A DNA stretch of 64,000 nucleotides from Nesterenkonia sandarakina (GTDB lineage: Bacteria; Actinomycetota; Actinomycetes; Actinomycetales; Micrococcaceae). A program made the position numbers and the translations under genes. Shown here one piece after another: positions 19,321 through 27,369 of this stretch. The notes beneath the pieces were generated by a model. That model was not told where the DNA came from. It saw nothing but the letters and a program-made list of their open reading frames with translations, and did no database searches. Numbering within the stretch: the first letter of the stretch is position 1; every line of letters begins with the position of its first letter. Where the stretch lies: NCBI RefSeq assembly GCF_003003175.1, contig NZ_PVTY01000005.1, forward strand, positions 124,001 through 188,000, given 5' to 3'.

Positions 19321-20112
19321 CTACCAGACGCGCGAGGTCAGCTGCGGGTACTTCGGGGACATGTCGTCGCCCGAGGAGGTGCGCGTGACCCGCCGCCGGA
19401 CCCAGGGGTAGAGGTAGTCCTTGGTCCAGGTCAGCTCGCCGATCAGACGCTCAGGCAGCGAGGCCACCGGTGCGGTGTCGACCTCGGGGTCCTCGATCTC
19501 GTCCTTCTCGCCGAGGACCTTGAGCACCTCCTTGGCCATGAGCATGTGCCCGGCGATGCCCAGGTGCATCCGGTCCTCGTCCCAGTAGCGCCAGTCCTGG
19601 AACTCACGCATGTGCCAGAAGTCGACCAGGTCCAGGTCAAGGTCGGCTGCGATCTTGCGCACGTGCTCGTTGTAGATGGCGGTGCGTCCGCGGGTGGCTT
19701 TGAACAGCGGCGCCTTGCCGGAGTCGAAGCCGGTGAACAGCACCACGCGCGCCCCGCTGGCCAGGAGCTTCTCCACACCCCAGCGGTAGCGCCCCATGAG
19801 CGCGTCGATGTTGACCGTGGGACGCAGGATGTCGTTGCCGCCGGCGTAGACGGTCACCAAGGTCGGGTCCAGCCCGATCGCAGGGTCCAGCTGCTCGTCG
19901 AGGACCTGCTCGAGCTTCTTGCCGCGCACCGCGAGGTTCGCGTACCCCCAGGAGGAGTCGTTGGCGATCAGCTGGCCGGCGACCCGGTCGGCCCACCCGC
20001 GCACCCCGTTGGGGCTGGACGGATCGATGTCCGCCACGCCTTCGGTGAACGAGTCCCCGAGGGCGACGAAGCGTTTCTGAAAAGGACCGTCGAGTTGATC
20101 TGATGCGGACAT
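19321..20112 (-). CDS. SGNH/GDSL-family hydrolase
   Basis: Serine esterase/lipase-type enzyme of 263 residues without a signal peptide, so probably cytosolic. The four SGNH blocks are visible: VALGDSFTEG (Ser21), the Gly in the AVRGKKLEQVL region, the Asn in VYAGGNDILRP, and DRMHLGIAGH near the C-terminus (Asp and His). Substrate is unknown. The ATG has GGGAGGG upstream and a -10-like TAGAGT further up. It is convergent with gabT across a hairpin terminator. Confidence 0.88.
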   Translation of the reverse strand: MSASDQLDGPFQKRFVALGDSFTEGVADIDPSSPNGVRGWADRVAGQLIANDSSWGYANLAVRGKKLEQVLDEQLDPAIGLDPTLVTVYAGGNDILRPTVNIDALMGRYRWGVEKLLASGARVVLFTGFDSGKAPLFKATRGRTAIYNEHVRKIAADLDLDLVDFWHMREFQDWRYWDEDRMHLGIAGHMLMAKEVLKVLGEKDEIEDPEVDTAPVASLPERLIGELTWTKDYLYPWVRRRVTRTSSGDDMSPKYPQLTSRVW

Positions 20113-20208
20113 TGAGCCCTCCCGTTCGCATGCGGCTGGCGTACTCTAGCCACAACCCTACCGGTGGGCAGGCCAGGACTGAACCCGGTGCGGGGGCGGC
20201 GTCCCTGC

Positions 20209-20838
20209 TCAGCCGAGCAGGTCCTGGATCTGCTCCTCGTTGAGCGGTCGGGTGGCCCGCCCCTCGAGCAGGAAGGCCAGCTGGGCCGAGACCTCGAGCT
20301 CCTCGGCGGCATTGACCGCGTCCTCCAAGGAGCTGCCGGCCACGATCGAGCCGTGGTTCGCCAGGATCACGGCCGGACCCCGCTGTCCCGCCGCAAGGAT
20401 GTCGTCCAGGACCGCGGGGGACCCAGGCTTGTAGTAGGGCACGGTGGGAACGTCTCGACCCAGCCGCATGATGAAGTACGGGGTCAGCGGCGGGATCGGC
20501 TGTTCCTCGTCGAGGCAGCTGATCGCGGTCACATAGGTGGAGTGCAGGTGCACGACGGCGGCGGCCTGGGGCCGGGCCTGATACATCGCCTGATGCATCA
20601 CCACCTCTTTAGAGGGCTTGGGGCCCGCGGTGTGCACCCACTGCGCGTCGAGCTCCGAGAGGGCCTGGGGGTCGAGCCGTCCCAGCGAGGAGTTCGTGGG
20701 CGTCATGAGGAACCCGTCGCCGCTGCGGACGCTGATGTTTCCCGCGCTGCCCACGGAGAAGCCGCGCGCGAACAGGCTCGCTCCCAGGGCCACGACGCTC
20801 TCCCGCAGCGTGTTCTCGTTCCCAGCCGGTGCTGTCAT
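20209..20838 (-). CDS. otnC: 3-oxo-tetronate 4-phosphate decarboxylase (class II aldolase family)
   Basis: Last enzyme of D-erythronate and L-threonate breakdown, giving dihydroxyacetone phosphate and CO2. The 209-residue protein has the class II aldolase/adducin fold. Metal-binding His residues are expected in VVHLHSTYVTAISC and ANHGSIVAGSSLEDA; GNISVR is the substrate-phosphate loop. A GAGGAG ribosome site precedes the ATG. It is the last gene of the otnK-otnI-deoR-denD-gntP-otnC run. Fuculose-phosphate-aldolase-like activity is the generic alternative, but the neighbours decide for OtnC. Confidence 0.88.
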   Translation of the reverse strand: MTAPAGNENTLRESVVALGASLFARGFSVGSAGNISVRSGDGFLMTPTNSSLGRLDPQALSELDAQWVHTAGPKPSKEVVMHQAMYQARPQAAAVVHLHSTYVTAISCLDEEQPIPPLTPYFIMRLGRDVPTVPYYKPGSPAVLDDILAAGQRGPAVILANHGSIVAGSSLEDAVNAAEELEVSAQLAFLLEGRATRPLNEEQIQDLLG

Positions 20839-20937
20839 CGGTGGTGTCCTCTCCTCGGCGGGTGCCGGGTCAGGCTGCGCGAGGTGCGCAGCGGATGCGT
20901 GCAGCCTCTCTTGGGGCCGGCTCTTCTCTGGGACGCC

Positions 20938-22338
20938 CTAGAAGATCGCGCTGGCGATCAGCAGGGTGACCAGGGTGGTGGCCCAGGCGATGGTCGTCGG
21001 GATGGACCAGACCAGCATCTGATGCTTGGCGTTCTTCACGCCCAGCATCCGGTTGACCACCCAGAAGAAGCTGTCGTTGAAGTAGCCGAAGAACAGCGAG
21101 CCCAGCGCTGCGGCCTGGGCGGCGAGCACCATGTTCACATCGGGCACCTGGGCCAGGATAGGCGCTGAGATCGAGGCGGCGGTGATGATCGCGACGGTGC
21201 CGGAGCCCTGGATGATGCGCACCACCGTGGCGATGATGAACGGGATCATGATGGTGGGAAGCGGCAGCCCTGCCACCCAGGCGCCGATGGAATCGCCGGT
21301 GCCGCTGTCGCGCAGGACCGCGCCGAGCGCGCCGCCGGCGCCGGTGACCAGCAGGATGATGCCGGCGGCCTGGACTCCCTGCTCCATGTCATCCAGGGTG
21401 CCCTGCCGGCTCTGCTTGCGGGTCAGACCGTAGATGGCGACCAGCACGCCGGCCAGCAGCGCGATCACCGGGTTCCCGATGAAGGCCGCGATCGAGACGA
21501 GCGTGGCGGGGATCTCCAGGATCCCGGCCTCGGCGATGTAGGCGGAGACGGTGTTGATGAAGATCAGCACGATCGGCAGCAGGATGGGCAGGATCGCGAG
21601 GAACAGCGAGGGCAGCTCCTTCTCGCGCTCCTCGGCGCGGGTCTGGAACTCGTCGAAGGCCTCGGTGGGGGTCAGCGCCTCGCCGGTGTCGGCCTCGATC
21701 ATCGCCTCGATGCGCGGTCCCATGATCTTCGCGTAGATCACGATCAGGAACAGCGCCGGCAGGGTCAGAATGATGCCCCAGAGGATCATCTCCCCGATGC
21801 TGACCCCGAAGATCCCGGCCGCGCCGAGCGGACCGGGGGTGGGCGGCACGGCGTGGTGGGTCAGGATCAGACCGCCGGCCAGGGAGATGCCCAGCGTCAG
21901 GACGGAGCGTCCTGTGGTGCGGCTGAGCGACTTCACCAGCGGCGAGAGGATCACGTACGCGCTGTCCACGAAGATCGGGATGGAGATGATGAAGCCGGCA
22001 CCCGCGAGCGCCCACTCCTCCTTCTTCTTCCCGAGCCAGCGGATCAGGGTGTACGCGAGCTTCTCTGCCGCGCCGGAGACCTCGAGGATCCGGCCCATCA
22101 TCACGCCGAGGCCGATGACCAGACCGATCGTGGCCAGGGTGGAGCCGAAGCCGGTGGTGATGGAGTCGATCACCTCGTCCGGGGCCATGCCTGCCGCGAG
22201 GCCGGCGATGGATGCGGCGATGATCAGCGCCAGCACCGCGTGGATCTTCGTGCGCAGCACGAAGAAGATCAGCAGCGCCACCGCCGCCGCCAGGCCGATG
22301 ATGGCCGCAAGCTCCGAAGAGCCCATCGTTTCAGTCAT
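20938..22338 (-). CDS. GntP-family sugar-acid:proton symporter
   Basis: Membrane permease of 466 residues with about twelve helices, belonging to the gluconate transporter family (GLVIGLGVMMGRILEVSGAAEKLA; GLILTHHAVPPTPGPLGAAGIFG; GYFNDSFFWVVNRMLG). Its place between denD and otnC suggests that it imports the four-carbon sugar acids D-erythronate and/or L-threonate rather than gluconate. The ATG has a GGAGG upstream. Confidence 0.88.
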   Translation of the reverse strand: MTETMGSSELAAIIGLAAAVALLIFFVLRTKIHAVLALIIAASIAGLAAGMAPDEVIDSITTGFGSTLATIGLVIGLGVMMGRILEVSGAAEKLAYTLIRWLGKKKEEWALAGAGFIISIPIFVDSAYVILSPLVKSLSRTTGRSVLTLGISLAGGLILTHHAVPPTPGPLGAAGIFGVSIGEMILWGIILTLPALFLIVIYAKIMGPRIEAMIEADTGEALTPTEAFDEFQTRAEEREKELPSLFLAILPILLPIVLIFINTVSAYIAEAGILEIPATLVSIAAFIGNPVIALLAGVLVAIYGLTRKQSRQGTLDDMEQGVQAAGIILLVTGAGGALGAVLRDSGTGDSIGAWVAGLPLPTIMIPFIIATVVRIIQGSGTVAIITAASISAPILAQVPDVNMVLAAQAAALGSLFFGYFNDSFFWVVNRMLGVKNAKHQMLVWSIPTTIAWATTLVTLLIASAIF

Positions 22339-22381
22339 GGTGTCCTCCTTGACACGTCATACAGGTCTGCTGGGTTGCTGG

Positions 22382-23341
22382 TCAGGCCACGAACTCGGCG
22401 TGGAACTGACGCACTGCTGATTCGAAGCTGCTGTCTGGGGCGAAGCCCAGTGCGAGGGTTGCGTCCACGTCGAAGGCGCCGGGCCAGGAGCAGACGATGT
22501 CCATCACCGCCTGGTCCGGGACCTCGCTGACCAGTGCGCGCGCCTCTGCACCGCCGACGGCCTCCAGCGCCTGGAGCATCTCGCCCACGGTGACGCTGAC
22601 GCCGGGGATGTCGAGCACCCGCCAGGCGGGAAGCCTCTCGGCCGGCACCAGGTAGGCGTGGACCAGGTTCGCCACGGCGGTGTTCGGCGAGGAGAGCCAC
22701 ATCCGGGTGTCCAGCGGCACCGGACACACTGCCGGGATGCCCTGCAGCGGCTCGCGGATGATGCCGCTGGCGAAGGAGGAGGCCGCGGAGTTGGGGCTGC
22801 CCGGGCGCACCGAGATGGTGGGCAGCCGAGCGATCCGCGCGTCCACCCATCCCTTGCGGGAGTACTCGTTGACCATCAGCTCCCCGATGGCCTTGAAGGC
22901 GCCGTAGGTGGACTCGGGCTGGGTGGCCAGGTTGGACGGGACGACGTCGGGCATGTCGCCGCCGAAGACCGCCAGCGAGCTGGTGAAGATGAAGGTGGGC
23001 GGGGAGTCGAGCCGGCGGGCGGTCTCGAGCAGCTGGTGCGTCGCATCGACGTTGACCCGGTGGGCGAGGTCGAAGTCCTCGGCCGATCCTCCGGAGAGCA
23101 CCGCTGCCAGGTGGTAGATCCCGGCGGTGTCGGCGTCGATGACCCGCTCCAGCAGCGCCGGGTCGGCGAGGTCTCCGGTGTGGGAGACCACGCGTGGATC
23201 ATCCAGCGTCGACGGGCTGAGATCCAGCGAGATGACCGTGGTGAGCGGGTGTGGGAGCTTCCCGGCATCAGCCGCGGCGAGCAGTTCGGTGATGACCCGG
23301 CTGCCGAGGAACCCGGCACCTCCGGTGACGACGATGTTCAT
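22382..23341 (-). CDS. denD: D-erythronate dehydrogenase
   Basis: NAD-dependent epimerase/dehydratase-type oxidoreductase of 319 residues. The Rossmann motif GGAGFLG is at residues 7-13, and the catalytic pair is in TYGAFKAIGELM (YxxxK) with the preceding FTSSLAVFGG. In known pathways DenD oxidises D-erythronate to 2-oxo-tetronate for OtnI. Context with otnI, otnK and otnC supports this. It overlaps the DeoR regulator stop by four bases (23338-23341), so the two are translationally coupled. Confidence 0.85.
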   Translation of the reverse strand: MNIVVTGGAGFLGSRVITELLAAADAGKLPHPLTTVISLDLSPSTLDDPRVVSHTGDLADPALLERVIDADTAGIYHLAAVLSGGSAEDFDLAHRVNVDATHQLLETARRLDSPPTFIFTSSLAVFGGDMPDVVPSNLATQPESTYGAFKAIGELMVNEYSRKGWVDARIARLPTISVRPGSPNSAASSFASGIIREPLQGIPAVCPVPLDTRMWLSSPNTAVANLVHAYLVPAERLPAWRVLDIPGVSVTVGEMLQALEAVGGAEARALVSEVPDQAVMDIVCSWPGAFDVDATLALGFAPDSSFESAVRQFHAEFVA

Positions 23342-24138
23342 GAGGCAGTGGTGTCCTTTCGGGCGTCGGCGGTTGCCGTGATCAGGTCCACGCCGAGCTC
23401 TGCCGCGCGCTCACGGGCAGGCTCGGGGAGGGCGGGGTCGGTGATGATTCCTTCGAAGGCTTCGAAGGAGATGGCCTTGAAGGCGGCGACGCGCCCGTAC
23501 TTCGAGCTGTCGGTGGTCAGATAGGCGCGCACGCAGTTCTCGATGATGGCGCGCTTGACGATGGCCTTGGCCTGGCTGGGCACGGAGAGGCCGCGCAGGT
23601 CGAAGCTGGAGGCCGAGACGAAGGCCAGGTCGATGTTGAACTCGCCGAGCTCGGCGGCGGTCAGCGGACCGTCGGTGGACATGTTGCCGGAGTCCAGTCG
23701 GCCGCCCAGCACGTGGACCCGCGCCTGCGGGTGCTCCCCCGCGGCTGCGGCGACGACGAGATCGTTGGTCACGACGTCGAGGCCCTCGGTGCCGGCGCGG
23801 GCGACCAGGGTGCGGGCCAGGGAGAGCATGGTGGTGCCCGCGTCGAGGTAGACCAGATCCCCGGGTGAGACCAGGTCTGCCGCGCGGGCGGCGATGGCGT
23901 CCTTCTCGGTGGGTCGGATGCCGAGCTTCGCCTGGTGGGTCGCGTCGAGCTGGATCCGCGAGGGCATGGTGACTCCCCCGCTGACCGAGACCAGCCGTCC
24001 GGCATCCTCGAGCATCTTGATGTCCCGACGGATCGTCATGTGCGAGACGCCCAGGACCTGGGTGAGCGCGGCGATGCTCACCGCGCCCTGGTCCTCGACC
24101 ATGTGGACCAGCCGACGTCGGCGCTCGTCGGGGATCAT
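23338..24138 (-). CDS. DeoR-family transcriptional regulator of the tetronate cluster
   Basis: Repressor-type protein of 266 residues. The N-terminal helix-turn-helix reads GAVSIAALTQVLGVSHMTIRRDIKMLEDAGRLVSVSGGV; the rest is the DeoRC sugar-phosphate-binding domain (DLVYLDAGTTMLSLARTLV). The start at 24138 overlaps the otnI stop as ATGA; the longer frame is rejected because it runs back through otnI. It probably controls the cluster in answer to a phosphorylated intermediate, binding the TGTGAA/TTCACA repeats between otnK and ltnD. Confidence 0.9.
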   Translation of the reverse strand: MIPDERRRRLVHMVEDQGAVSIAALTQVLGVSHMTIRRDIKMLEDAGRLVSVSGGVTMPSRIQLDATHQAKLGIRPTEKDAIAARAADLVSPGDLVYLDAGTTMLSLARTLVARAGTEGLDVVTNDLVVAAAAGEHPQARVHVLGGRLDSGNMSTDGPLTAAELGEFNIDLAFVSASSFDLRGLSVPSQAKAIVKRAIIENCVRAYLTTDSSKYGRVAAFKAISFEAFEGIITDPALPEPARERAAELGVDLITATADARKDTTAS

Positions 24139-24980
24139 GCCCCGGCCTGCTCGGGCGTGCTCTGCCGGGTGCCGGGCTGGGTGAACCCAGGCTGCGCGAT
24201 GCCGGTCTGAGCGGCCCGGTAGCGGGCGAACCAGCCCAGCCCGGCCTCTGTGCCGGCCGCGGGTCGATACTCGCAACCGATCCAGCCGGTGTAGCCGCTG
24301 GCATCGAGCAGGTCGAAGAGGTACGGGTGGTTCAGCTCGCCGGAGTCAGGTTCGTTCCGATGCGGCACCGAGGCGATCTGGATGTGGCTGGTCAGCGGAG
24401 CGACGCGGCGGATCAGTCGGGTCAGGTCTCCCTCGGTGATCTGTGCGTGATAGAGGTCGAGCTGGAGCCTGATGTTGGGGTGGTCGATCTCCTCGATCAG
24501 CTCCACGCCGGCGCGCACGCTGTCGACGAAATAGCCCGGCATGTCCACCGGGTTGATCGGCTCGATCAGCACGCGCACCCCGGCGTCCGAGGCGACCTCC
24601 GCGGCCTCCCGCAGCCGGGTGATGTAGCGGCTTCGGGCCTCCGGGTCCGCGCCGGGGACCCCGGCCATGACATGGAGCTGCCGACACTGAAGTGCGCGGG
24701 CGTATTCCATCGCGGTGACCAGGCCTGCGCTGAACTCAGCATCGCGTCCCGGAAGTGAGGCGATGCCGCGCTCACCCGCCGTCCAGTCCCCGGCCGGGGC
24801 GTTGAACAGCGCCTGGGTCAGGCCCGCGGCGTTGAGCGCCGCGGCGACGTCCTCGGCGGAGTGCTCATAGGGGAAGAGATACTCCACGGCGCGGAATCCG
24901 GCCTCGGCGGCGGCGGCGAACCGGTCCAGGAAGGGGCGCTCGGTGAACATCAGGGTGAGGTTGGCGGCGAACTGCGGCAT
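24135..24980 (-). CDS. otnI: 2-oxo-tetronate isomerase
   Basis: TIM-barrel enzyme of 281 residues from the hydroxypyruvate-isomerase family; it interconverts 2-oxo- and 3-oxo-tetronate. Visible landmarks are NLTLMFTERPFLDRFAAAAEAGFRAVEYLFPY at the N-terminus, VLIEPINPVDMPGYF (metal/catalytic Glu), and LQLDLYHAQITEGDL. The ATG (24980) shares one base with the otnK stop (TGATG), so translation is coupled. Plain hydroxypyruvate isomerase is the alternative, but otnK and otnC neighbours decide. Confidence 0.9.
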   Translation of the reverse strand: MPQFAANLTLMFTERPFLDRFAAAAEAGFRAVEYLFPYEHSAEDVAAALNAAGLTQALFNAPAGDWTAGERGIASLPGRDAEFSAGLVTAMEYARALQCRQLHVMAGVPGADPEARSRYITRLREAAEVASDAGVRVLIEPINPVDMPGYFVDSVRAGVELIEEIDHPNIRLQLDLYHAQITEGDLTRLIRRVAPLTSHIQIASVPHRNEPDSGELNHPYLFDLLDASGYTGWIGCEYRPAAGTEAGLGWFARYRAAQTGIAQPGFTQPGTRQSTPEQAGA

Positions 24981-26305
24981 CAGGCGGTGTCTCCGTCCCG
25001 GTCGGTGAGCTGCTGGGCCGTGCTGAAGAAGTCCTCGTCGCCGAAGTTCCCGGACTTCAGCGCGAGATCGAGCGTCCCCTGGTCCACGCCGGGCAGCGTC
25101 CGGGTCCATGGCACCCCCGGCGCGATCTGCGGTCCGACCTCGAATCCGCGCACGCCGAGCCCCTGGGTGACCGCCCCGGAGGTCTCGCCGCCGGCGACGA
25201 TGAAGCGTCGGGTGCCGTGGGCGCGCAGCGCGCCCGCGAGCCGGGAGAAGAAGTCCTCGATCGCTGCGGAGAGCTCCTGGGCGCCGTGCTGCTGCTGGGC
25301 CGCGCGCACCTCATCGGGCGAGGCCGTGGCGTAGACCAGCGGCGCCAGTGCGTCGGGACCCTGCTGCCGGGTGACCCAGTCGAGGACCTCTGCGCAGTAG
25401 GCCTCCGCGTCAGCCAGCACCGAGTCGATGTCCAGGGCGAGGGCGGCGGCGCGGGTGCGGTAGGCGTGCACCTGGGCGTTGGTCATCTGGGAGCTCGAGC
25501 CGGAGAGCACCACGGCGGGCCCGGGGGCGAAGCTCCAGTCCGTGGCGGCAGAGGAGGAGTCTCCGGCCTCAGGCTCGGTGACCGCGCGGGCCCGGGTCAC
25601 CGCACGGGCCAGTCCGTAGCCGATGCCGGATCCACCGGTGATCAGCGGCATCTGGGTGAGCGCCTCGCCGAGGGTCTCGAGGTGGCGCATCTCCACGGTG
25701 TCGGGCACGGCATAGCGGGCACCGGAGGCCCGGGCATCCTCCAGGGCCTGTCGCACGGCCTCCAGACCGGCCTCCACGGTGGCGTACGGGAGGACGACGG
25801 CGCGGCCGCGCGCCTGCGCCTGCATGAGTCGGACCAGGCTGGAGTCGGTCATCGGGGTGACAGGATGGTCGCGCATCCCGGATTCGTCCAGCGGCTGGTC
25901 GTGGACGAAGAGGTGTCCCTGGTACACGGTGCGGCCGTTCACCGGCAGCGCAGGGGCGAGCACGGTGAACTCCTCCCCCATCGCGTCCAGCAGCGCGTCG
26001 GTGACCGGGCCGATGTTGCCCTCGGCGGTGCTGTCGAAGGTGGAGCAGTACTTGAAGATGATCTGCTCGGCACCGTGGGAGTTCAGTGCGGCGAGCGCCT
26101 TCAGGCTCTGCGCCACGGCCTCCGCGGATGGGATGGAACGGGTCTTCAGGCTGATCACGGCGGCGTCGACCCGGTCGTCGAGGTGTTCCGGGAGGTCTTC
26201 GGGACTGGTGAACTGAACCGTGGTCATGCCCGCGGAGACCAGGAATCCGGCGATGTCGGTGGCCCCGGTGAAGTCGTCGGCCAGCACTCCTATACGCAGC
26301 GCCAT
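24980..26305 (-). CDS. otnK: 3-oxo-tetronate kinase (four-carbon acid sugar kinase)
   Basis: ATP-dependent kinase of 441 residues that makes 3-oxo-tetronate 4-phosphate. The N-terminal DUF1537-type domain begins IGVLADDFTGATDIAGFLV and contains FKYCSTFDSTAEGNIGPVTDALL; the C-terminal nucleotide-binding domain has RFIVAGGETSGAVTQGLG. The ATG at 26305 has GAGGGAGGG six bases upstream, so it is preferred to the open frame up to 26395. First gene of the minus-strand operon; its promoter region is shared with ltnD. Confidence 0.92.
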   Translation of the reverse strand: MALRIGVLADDFTGATDIAGFLVSAGMTTVQFTSPEDLPEHLDDRVDAAVISLKTRSIPSAEAVAQSLKALAALNSHGAEQIIFKYCSTFDSTAEGNIGPVTDALLDAMGEEFTVLAPALPVNGRTVYQGHLFVHDQPLDESGMRDHPVTPMTDSSLVRLMQAQARGRAVVLPYATVEAGLEAVRQALEDARASGARYAVPDTVEMRHLETLGEALTQMPLITGGSGIGYGLARAVTRARAVTEPEAGDSSSAATDWSFAPGPAVVLSGSSSQMTNAQVHAYRTRAAALALDIDSVLADAEAYCAEVLDWVTRQQGPDALAPLVYATASPDEVRAAQQQHGAQELSAAIEDFFSRLAGALRAHGTRRFIVAGGETSGAVTQGLGVRGFEVGPQIAPGVPWTRTLPGVDQGTLDLALKSGNFGDEDFFSTAQQLTDRDGDTA

Positions 26306-26357
26306 GAAGTCCCTCCCTCTCGTGTGCGGCCGGAGGCATTCACCGGCATGAACCCGA

Positions 26358-26414
26358 CTGTGAATCTTCACAGCCAAGTTCACATAAGCTAACATGGCGT
26401 GCGGAGAATGTGAA
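26358..26414. promoter_or_regulatory. Operator cluster (TGTGAA/TTCACA) between otnK and ltnD
   Basis: A perfect repeat CTGTGAA-TC-TTCACAG (26358-26373) is followed by TTCACAT (26379-26385) and, inverted, ATGTGAA (26408-26414). All share one TTCACA half-site. Position between the divergent otnK and ltnD genes suggests control of both by the DeoR-family regulator. Confidence 0.65.
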
Positions 26415-26439
26415 GCCGATCACGAGACGAGGACCACAG

Positions 26440-27369
26440 ATGACCGAGAACTCTTCCACGCCGAAGGTGACCTTCGTGGGCATCGGCGCCATCGGGCTGC
26501 CGATGGCCACCCGGGTCGCCGCTGCAGGATTCGACCTGACCGCCGTCGACTTCTCGGCCGCACAGCGCGCGGCCGCTCAGGAGAAGGGACTTCGGGCCGA
26601 GGACTCTGCGGCCTCCGCGGCCGTCGCGGATGCGGTCATCGTGATGGTGGCCACCGCAGAGCAGCTGCACAGCGCCGCCCTGGGTCCGCGGGACGGGGCG
26701 GGTCCACGGGAAGGGGCGCCCGACGCTGCGCGGCCAGCGGGTCTGATCGGCGCGATGCGACCGGGGGCGAGCCTGATCGTGATGAGCACCGTGGGCCCCG
26801 AAGCCGTGCAGGCGCTCGTGGAACCCGCCCGGGAGCGCGGGATCACGCTGGTCGACGCTCCGGTCACGGGCGGGATCGCGCGGGCCGCTCTGGGCTCGCT
26901 GCGACTCTTCGTCTCCGCCGACTTCGCCGGCCTGGAGGAGAACCGCTCACTGCTGGAGTCGATGGGCACGGTCGTGGAGTGCGGCACCGCGATCGGCGAC
27001 GGCCAGGCCTTCAAAGCGGTCAACCAGCTGCTGTGCTCAGTGCATATCGTCGCGGCCGCCGAGGCGCTCGCCCTGGCCGAGAAGCTCGGACTCGATCCGG
27101 CCCAGGTCCTCGAGGCTGTGGCGGAGGGAGCGGCCGGCTCCTTCATGCTCAGCGACCGGGGCCCGCGGATGCTCCAGGGACCGGAGGCCCAGGTGGCAAG
27201 CGCGGTGGGAATTTTTGTGAAGGACTCGTCCCTGGTGAGCGAGATCGCGAGCGCACACGGCTTCGAGGCGCCGATGCTCGAGGCTGCGCGAGCGAAGTAC
27301 CTGGAAGCCGGCGAGGCCGGTCTGACCCGGCACGACGACTCCCAGGTGATCGCCACATATCAGCGGTAG
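26440..27369 (+). CDS. ltnD: L-threonate dehydrogenase
   Basis: NAD-dependent beta-hydroxyacid dehydrogenase of 309 residues. Landmarks are the Rossmann motif GIGAIGLPMA, the substrate-binding DAPVTGGIARAALGSL, and the catalytic Lys in FKAVNQLLCSVHIVAA. LtnD oxidises L-threonate to 2-oxo-tetronate, feeding the same OtnI-OtnK-OtnC route. ATG 26440 is chosen because GAGG lies about eight bases upstream; an in-frame GTG at 26410 lies inside an operator half-site. About a dozen residues of Gly/Pro/Arg-rich insertion (near residues 85-100) look lineage-specific. Convergent with, and overlapping by ten bases, the next gene. Confidence 0.85.
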   Translation: MTENSSTPKVTFVGIGAIGLPMATRVAAAGFDLTAVDFSAAQRAAAQEKGLRAEDSAASAAVADAVIVMVATAEQLHSAALGPRDGAGPREGAPDAARPAGLIGAMRPGASLIVMSTVGPEAVQALVEPARERGITLVDAPVTGGIARAALGSLRLFVSADFAGLEENRSLLESMGTVVECGTAIGDGQAFKAVNQLLCSVHIVAAAEALALAEKLGLDPAQVLEAVAEGAAGSFMLSDRGPRMLQGPEAQVASAVGIFVKDSSLVSEIASAHGFEAPMLEAARAKYLEAGEAGLTRHDDSQVIATYQR

